From contig CM056573.1 in NCBI GenBank assembly GCA_029721435.1, forward strand, positions 149,937,947-150,001,946: a stretch of 64,000 nucleotides of DNA, in the 5' to 3' direction. The stretch's first letter is position 1, and each line of letters opens with the position of its first letter. The stretch comes from Gymnothorax reevesii. Its lineage: Eukaryota > Chordata > Actinopteri > Anguilliformes > Muraenidae. This document shows positions 51,801 to 60,800 of the stretch, one piece after another. The position numbers were made by a program, and so were the translations under genes. The notes beneath the pieces are model-generated. The model was not told the origin of the DNA. It was given only the letters and a program-made list of their open reading frames with translations, and ran no database searches.

Positions 51801-54800
51801 TCATTTAATAGAATGCAATTTTAGGAGATTTTATTATTTGCTTAATTTTTCAGACCCGGGTGCTGCGTCCATCTTTTTATACTGTCTATGCAATGAAGTG
51901 TGTGTGCATGTGTTGGGATGACAGCATTAGTATGGTGCTGCAGGCTCTCAGTCTGTGCGTGTGTTGGAATGACAGCATTAATATGGTGTTGCAGGCTCCG
52001 TGTGTGTGTTGGGATGACAGCATTAGTATGGTGTTGCAGGCTCCCACTGTGTGTGTGTTGGGATAACAGCATTAGTGTGATGTTGCAGGCTCTCGGTGTG
52101 TGCGTGTGCTCGGATGGCTGGGCTGGTCCGGATTGCTCCTCTGCTGCAGACTCCAGCAGCCTGGTTTGGGAAACTCTGCTGGACACCCAGCTCACCATGG
52201 TAAGAGCACACAGAACCAATCCTCACACAAACAATACGCACCCTTTGGTGGTAACAACCCATGAAAAACCATTGCAAACAATACTTGTCGTGCTAACTTC
52301 AGTAAGGACTAACGTAGATTAACTATGTTCCTTAAACTTTGGACATCACTTCAGCATCCACTCTTCCTTTTTTTTAAGAGCTCATGAAACTTACCTTTGA
52401 TTGACATCCTCTGGACCAATGAATGTATAGATGAAAAGAAAAAGGTCTCAAAATGGTTCAAGGGGGACCACATTTCTCAGGTATCACTCACTCTTATTGA
52501 TCTCTTTCTGCTTTTTCTCAGAACCAGGCTCACCGGTTCCTCCACAGGATGGGTCACTCCCTGGTTTCGGGCCCTCTGGATACCCTCTGGATGTATGGGG
52601 GCCTGTCACTCTCAGAAGGCATTCTGGGAAATGTGTACAGGTGAGCTCCACATCTCCAGCACTCTTTAATCAATGTAGGGTCTTTTATTGCCCTGTACTG
52701 AGCTCTTCCTGTTTTTGGAATGGCAGTTCCAGGGTGTGGGCAGTGCATGTTTGTGGTGTTAAAAGCACCACTATAGCCTTTGTCTCGACTTCACTGTCTT
52801 CTAGCCAAAATTGTGTGTGCGCAGTATCAATTTTTTAATTACATTTTTAAGTTTCAAGTTTATTTAGTGTACGCAGAAACAAGATGGGTCTGTTGAGGAA
52901 TGTTTCTACTGACAATTCAAGTGGCCATTTTTTGTAGGAACTATATGGAATGTAACAGCTGTTTTGCCTACTTTTATTTAATATGTGGAAATGAATGATC
53001 CTGTTTGATCACATATTCACATAAGATTGTTACTGCTGAACTCTACCTATTATAGTACCTGCTCTCTATGTTAAATGCACATCTACAAGTTGTTTTGGCT
53101 AAAATGACTCAATTAATAATCATCCTGCTTAAGGAGGTTATCTGGAAACCCAGTAGCTGTATTGTACTTTAGTGGGCTGAGACTCTTGAGTCTTTTAGTG
53201 AGAAACTTCACATAAATTGCCTCACTAAGGTATTCTTTTGTAAAAGTTACTTTACATTAGCATTATTACTACAGAAGTCAGTGTGGTGATGTAATGAGTG
53301 CATTTGCAAATGTAAACACACTAATAGGCTGTGAACCCAATTGTAATGGCCTGATGACAGTGAGGACTTGTCGCTTGTCAGGTACTCTGTATCGGAGAAA
53401 CGCTGGACTCAGATGCTGACCAGCTCAGTGGACGAAGGCTCCGCTCCCAGCCCTCGGTACCATCATGCATCCGCGCTCCTGGCCAATCATGACCCGCATC
53501 CAGGACCCCAAGGAACCTCCCACAACATCATGCTGGTGGTGGGCGGGGTTACCCAGAATGGTGTCGCTATGGATACCTGGAGCCTCAATTTAACTAGCCT
53601 GGTGTGGAAAGAGTATAATGTAAGAGATGGCTGAAGGCCTCGATGTCTGTGTGTCCAGCTTGTTGTTTGGTAAGCCGTTAACAGGCTTATTCTTTTCCCC
53701 GCTCTTTCCACAGAGCTCAGTGCTGCCCCCGGTGGCGGGACACACCCTCACAGTGCGCCGCGGCGCCTCTGTGCTCCTCATTGGAGGTTACTCGCCAGAG
53801 AACGGCTTCAACCACCATCTCCTTGAGTTCAGCATGGAGTCCGGTAACTGGACCGTGGCCCCGCACACTGGGACGCCCCCGACAGGTGAGGACTTGCGCT
53901 GCAAGTGCGTGCTCGGTTTCTGTGTTGCCACATGATGTGCAAATGAGGCATCTCTGATGTTTCACAGGTCTCTATGGCCACTCGGCGGTGTATCACGATC
54001 AAACGGACGCTATTTATGTATTCGGTGGCTACCGCTTCCATGTGGAGACTGTGGAGCCATCGGGGGAGCTCTATAGCCTATACTACCCAAACCTCACCTG
54101 GTCCCTGCTGGTGCCCTCTCAGGGGAATAAGGTACACCTTGGCTACACTGCAAACTAATGCATATGGGAATAGTCTCCTCAGCAACAGGCAGGGACACTG
54201 GCTAAGCTAATAACTAGCCTGCATAGCATTGATGTTTCCCCAGTAACTGCAAGTCAAACATGTATTGGGTTGGGAATCATTTTACCGATTTCAATTACGG
54301 TTACGAATCTACTTATCGGTTCCAGTTCTTATCAATTCCAAGTTTCGATTCCAGTATTGGGGGGCGGGGGGGGCAAAATAGAGGTCAAATGTTCAGTGTT
54401 CACTGGACATTCACATTGTAAATAAAAATGTATGTTCCACACACAGATGTGCTTTAAAAAAACGGCTTGACTGCTGTGCAATGACTGCACTTTGTTACAT
54501 TGGAGCAGCAGTGATGCCTTGTAGTAGAATGGGTAACATTACAAAAGGAAACCCGCAGTCAAAATGCTGGAACTAAAGTGCACTCAGAAGCAGGGCACAA
54601 CACCTAAATGCAACCAAATGAAGTCAATACATGAAAACGGAGGGATGGGATATGTTAAAGACGTACAAAACAATCAACTCAACGTTTCTTAAGAAAAATC
54701 TGCATATCAGTCTTTGCCGGTGGTCAATAACCGTAACTGTTACTATACAGGCACCGTACAAGTGATAAAACTTTATTCCAACTTCAAAAAATCTGATGTT

Positions 54801-57800
54801 TAAAGGGGACCTATTATGCTGATCCCTCTTTTAATACATACTAGTAATGTTATAATTTTGGTTGTTCATACTTAACCTCTGAAAAGTGTATAAACATAAG
54901 ACACAGGAGTTTTGCCGTAATCCAAGAACGTGATTTTGCGAACGTGATTTCCTCCCTGAACAGCTCCTCCCGAGATCCTCACAAGATCTAGGCAAAACCT
55001 GACGTCAGGTTGTGCCGTCCAATTAATACAGACCTAGCCAGAGCCAACCATGGTGCTGGACTGCCCACACCGGAAACTATTCTGGCAGGCACTAATAACT
55101 GTTGATCATACTATACCTTAGTAGCATCTACACTTTTAGAAACAAAAGAAGAACCGCAGATCGTTTGAGGTGCAGTTTTGTCAGTATCTCTCACAAAGCT
55201 GCTTGTCTGTTTACTTTTGGACGCGAAAAAAAAACCAAATTTCTCTTCCAACAGACGATGCCACCAGAAATCTGTGGGTAGCTTTTTTGCTTGCTGGCAG
55301 CAAATAGCCACGGCCAAAGGGAACATTAGCTGCTTGTGCTCAGCATTTCACCAAAGACAGCTTTGTTAATAAAGGATAATTCGACACAGGATAAGCGTTT
55401 CAGCTGCTTCTCAAACATGAAGTAGTTGCATCGATCAGGCGCTCTGAGCCACAAGCTGCAAGTAACGATATAACTGCAAATAATGTAAGTGAAGCTAATG
55501 TGTTACGGGTGGCTAGCAGGACCGCTAGCGATAGTTGGCACTAACAACTGGCCTCAAATGTAGGCTTTGTAAAATATCAGAAGATTAAGCCTGTATTGGT
55601 CACAACTGTCCGTGACTCACAGACACAGAAGCTGCAAGGTGCTTTTACTGTATAAGCCAACCTGATGTGATAGCCCGTTGATTGTGGCTGTAGCACTGTG
55701 ACTAACGTAGCCAAGTTACTGTTGCTAATGTTTGTATCTTAAATATGCAAGAGTAATATCAGGGGAAATTCTGCAGAAGGTGTGTGAACATAAACCTCAT
55801 TTGAAGCTAACTTTTTATACTTGTTTGTAATTTGGATGCTTGGTACAACTGTCCATGGTAACGGAACTTGCTGTCTATAAAACCTGTATCGCAAGGGTTT
55901 GTCGTTGTGGTTGTTATGACCGCTCAGTTACCAGCTACTGCATGTTAGTTTGCATACCGTGCTAATTAAAAATGCTCCTGGTTAACCTATATGCAATAAT
56001 TCTGATCGGTATACTTGTGTTACTTCGGTAAGCATCAATGTGGCAGTTTTATCATAACCTTGCCCGATTGCAGCCACTACAGTTGAAGTGAACTGGAGAG
56101 GTGCTGTATGTGTCCGCAAAGTTAGGCTGAAAAGCACAGTTAGACCAGACGTAGGTTTTGCAGAGCTTGGGATACGTGTTTGGGTTTGTTTATGGCTGCT
56201 TGTGATCGCATGACTTATCCATGACCGGCATCAGCCTGATACTTCACAAATGTCTGGGCAAGCTCTCTGGTGCTACCGAGAAAGCAATGTGAAACGCAGA
56301 AGCTCTACCGTATCTGGTATAACAAATGATTTCTCTGCTCTACCGTGACACAATTTCATCCCCCTTTAGAAGTTGTTGTTGCTAATAAAAAGCCGAAAAA
56401 GACAGAGATTGCATAGGAAATTCCTGTTGAAGTGATCGATTTGCTAGCTCCACATAAGCAACTTGTCCGCGCTAACAGAACTTACGGTCTGTAAAACCTG
56501 CATTATGTGACAGTTTCATCATAACGGTGCCTGATTGTAGTCACAACAGTTGAAGCTAACCGGAGAGGTGCAGTTAGACCAGACGTACGTTTAGCAAAGC
56601 TTGGGGTGCGTTTTTGGGTGCTTGTGAAATGATCGCTTTACTTATCCATGACTGAGGTCTGCCTGATAATTCTACAATATCTGGGTAAGCTCTCTGATGC
56701 TACCGGTAAAAGCAATAGAGAAGCGCACAGGCTATAACGTGTCTGGTATCGCAAACGATTTCTCTGCATTGCCATCGATAGAATATTAAATCTGCGATTG
56801 AATATTAAATTCTTTCATGTGAATGTGATCGGTTCGCTACCTCCACATAAGCAACGGTTCACGAAAACGGAACTTATGGTCTGTGAAAACCTGTATTATG
56901 GCCATAACATAACTGAAGCTCTGTCTAGCTCTTGCGCACTATCCATAACACGGCCATTCTCCGAGGAAACACTGGTCGTTCTGACACAATAAGTAAACCA
57001 TTACCAAGGTAAATTTCCAAAAAGGCCATTTAGCCTGGAGCTTTCACCCCTCTATCATATACCAGCATAGAAGCTGTTTGTTTCCCCACGCTAATGACAC
57101 ACCACAGCTATGCACAAGAACCAGCAGGTCTTTATAATACACACCGAAGCAGTCCATAAGCTGTCGGTCCACTTTTAGCTGCTCTTCACTGTCCATGTTT
57201 TCCTCTAAACTCCGACCCACCGGATTTCTACGGTCTCCGGTCTACACGTGGGTACATTGACCCGTTCTACAAATGTGTCTGTATGTAGTGGACTCTAGCT
57301 TTCCCTGCATCCTAGCTATAGAGTAGAAAAACCGCTGTACTCACCACTGTTGCCGTAGCAAACTGTAGCCGATAGCAAATTTGAGCTTGAGCTGCCAAAT
57401 TTTTGCACTGCATCCTCCACTTTCACCGCTGCGTTTTATTAGAACAAGTTTGTTTCATTAGATCTATACGCATGTATTGCGTTAGATTGCGGAATTTGCC
57501 CGCCGCTTCCTTCTCAGATGGCAGCAGTTTCTTACATTTCACTCTGGGGAGAGTGATCCGGAAAACTGCATTCTGCAGCCTCGTCCCGCCCAACTCCTCC
57601 CTACACAGAGCTGGCGAGTCGACACGGGGAGTGGGGGCCACCCCTATGATGCGTTTTAGGCAGAGACTACAATGGACTACAAATGGGGTTTTTTGAGGAT
57701 GGCACTATGAGCTCAAAAAGGACCTTGTTTTGGACTTTGAATGATCAGGAGTGCTCTAGGGGAGTCCAAGATCAAAATATAACCTTGGAAATATAGCAAA

Positions 57801-60800
57801 ATAGGTCCCCTTTAAGCCAGCATATCCTCCATGGTAGCATATTTTCATAGGTAGCAAAAATTGACAGAACACTGGCACATTGCGAGCACCTGCAGTAATG
57901 CTAGACACAGCCAGCCACATTTTTCACTTTGGCACTTAAGGGAAAGATGGCCAAAGATAACACTGAGGAGTGTCACTCCTCATATCATGCTGGCTTAAAT
58001 GTCATATTTGCCGTATAGCTAATGTATTTCCCCACCTACACTGCACTTTGCCCAGCCGTATTTTTCTTTCACGAAGTTAATCCACATTTTTGACCGTTTT
58101 CCACGGCCCATCTTTCGCACGGCGTCTGCTGCTGAGACAAGCTAGCCACGCACGCTCGCTCTCGCGCTCGCTGCTGTTTTGATGCATGAAGTAACGTGTC
58201 CTGACTCCTGGCAGTTGAAAAAAGGTCATCGAAAATACCCAGACGATCCGCAGCCTTTGTTTCCACAGATTAATTTTTATGTCACGTTTCGGAACCAATG
58301 AGCAGAACCAAAAAAAATTTTTTTTTTCCCCACGTGTACTCGGTACTTTCCATTAATTACTTGGTTTTTTTATTTTCAACCAAGTTTCAGTTCCCCACCC
58401 TAAACATGAAGACACTGGGTTCTCTGTTGATGAAGTGTATATCATTACCCTCTCACACTTGCAGTAAGGTACTGAAACAGAGACACAGGCTGCAATGATT
58501 GCCCTCATAATAACAGACCTGTCTGTAACATCATGCTTTCTTCTCTTTGTCTGCCCCCCCCCCAACCACGGTTGGTCTTTCTTTTTGTTTTTCTCTTCCT
58601 CCCTGCCCCCCCATCTCTCCATCCTTCTTTTCTTGCTTTCTTGCTGTATATTTCATTTTATCACACTCCTTCCCCCTCCATTAGCCTCTGTCTCGTTTCT
58701 TCCATGCGGCTGCCTTACTGAGGGACACCATGGTGATCGTGGGGGGCAGGACTGGGGAAGAGGACTACAGCAACACCGTGTCTCTATATCAGATCAACTG
58801 CAACACGTGGATACAGCCAGGTGACTTTCTGTTTGCTGACGCGCTTCTGCTCTTTTGCAGCGCATTCAGGCAGCGGGTGCCTCGATGCTTTGACCAGGCA
58901 GCTTATCCCGTATGATGTGCAAACATTTATGAAATATAACCACCACACAGAGGTTACACGTTTTCCCAGTTTTGTCGTTGGGATGCTTGACACACACTTT
59001 CCGTAGTTTAATGTCACTCCAAGCCTTTGTTGGGCCCCTTGACTTGCCATGCAAATTTTTTTTCCAAGTTGATTTCCGCTATTCGGGATCACTGACATCC
59101 AACTTCATGGAAATTTTATCGCAGGAATTATCAGACATTTCATGAGCTTCAAAATCCTGCACCACCCATCATTAAGATGCTTTATGACAGGATAAGCTGC
59201 TGGACAGAAAGATTTGTGCTTTGTTTTGAGCGTACTGGGATCTTTCAGAGGTGTGTTCCAGTGGAATGTTATTGGCTAGCTTGTCCACCACTCGTAAAAC
59301 CGGCTTGTAATGCCTGACTGGCGACACAGGATTAGGTCTTGCACAAAGCTGAAGTCTGGGTGTCCAAGTTGGACTTATTTCCCTGTGGAGCTGCAGGCAG
59401 TGTGGTGGTTGGGTTGTACCAGACCAGGAGTCTGACTGGCCTAGTTTAAGGGTCTCTCTTGAGCGTAGTCCCCAGCGGCGCCCTCGTTCCCGACCGCTGT
59501 GGCCATCGCGTACGCGCTGACCTCTCGTCCGTCTGTCCCTCCTCCCCCAGCCTCTGTGGTGGGAGAGCCGGTGAACAGGTCCGTGTCCCTGGCCATGGCA
59601 GCCTGGGGGGGACGCCTCTTCCTGACGGGAGGCTTTAATGGGGTGACGCTGGGCCGCCTGCTCACCCTCCGCCTGCCCTCCGACCCCTGTGCCCTGCTGC
59701 CCTCACCCGAGACCTGCAACAGCACCACAGGGAGCTGCGTATGGTGCCGGGGGGTCTGCGCATCCTCGGACACTGCCGAGCGGTACAGTACATCTCCTCC
59801 CACAGGGGAGGCCATTGCTGGTCCTGGACGCCATCAGCGTTCGCCAATTTCTGTTGTCTCTCAGCACGTAATTAATGGATTAAAGCAGTGAGTTCCACTG
59901 TTGAATGGCTTCACCTGGTTTCCGGGGCTTTTAAGTGGGCGGTGAGAGCAGAAGTCAGCGCACCCTGTGGCTCTCCAGGACCAGAGCTGGCCACTTCTAC
60001 CCCACTTTAACACGATGCTCTACTTCCTCTTTCCTTTTCATTTTTTCAGGTTTTTCCTCTTCAACAAGGGAACCTCTATAGTTCCACAATAAAACATAGA
60101 CTTGTACTACCCATTTTTTTTTTTTTTTTTTTGCTCAAAAATCTGTATTTTTTTAATCTTTCCAGAGTTTCTGGAAGTGCTCTTTGATAGCTTAGTGTTT
60201 AGTTGCCTGTTAAATGAAGCCTTGCCTGTTTAAGTAAAGCTTAGGGAAGTGTTTTTTTTTTTTTTTTAATAGCATAGTTTCGTTGGCTCTTTAAAAAAGC
60301 GTTGCCTGTTTAAATGAAGTACACTGAAGTGCCCTTTGGCAGCATAGTTGTTAGCAGTATAATAAAGCGTTGGCTGTTCAGATAAAGCGTACTCTTATTG
60401 CCTGCTGTTGCCCTCCCTCCTTCATCTCAGGCTGGGTTGTGCCACCAGCCCGTCTCCCTGCTCACCCACCCCTCGCATGGCGGACCAGTGCCGCAGACTC
60501 AAGACCTGCAGTGAATGTCTGGCCCGACACCCCAAGACCTTGTCCAACCCTTCCCAGGTACATTGAAGTGCGTCACAGTTAATACCCTCTGAAACACACC
60601 CTTGTGTTCAGCACTGTGCTAAAGTCTTACACACCCTAGATTATTATTATTATTATTTTTTTTAATTGATTATTATTGTCTGTTTTTCTTTCTATATTAA
60701 TGGTACTGTAGATAAAAAGCACATCAGAAGCATCAAATATAAATTAAAAAAAAGAAAGGTTTTAGAAAAGGACTTTGTATAATATGCCGGGACTAAGGCC

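Noticed and set aside
51905..52094. CRISPR-like array
   Set aside because: The units are a tandem minisatellite without unique spacers, in a vertebrate intron.
59475..59550. Earlier acceptor (GTCCCCAG, CAG at 59472) for exon 34
   Set aside because: It would shift the frame (76 extra bases), and conservation with MEGF8 starts at ASVVGEP right after the 59550 acceptor.
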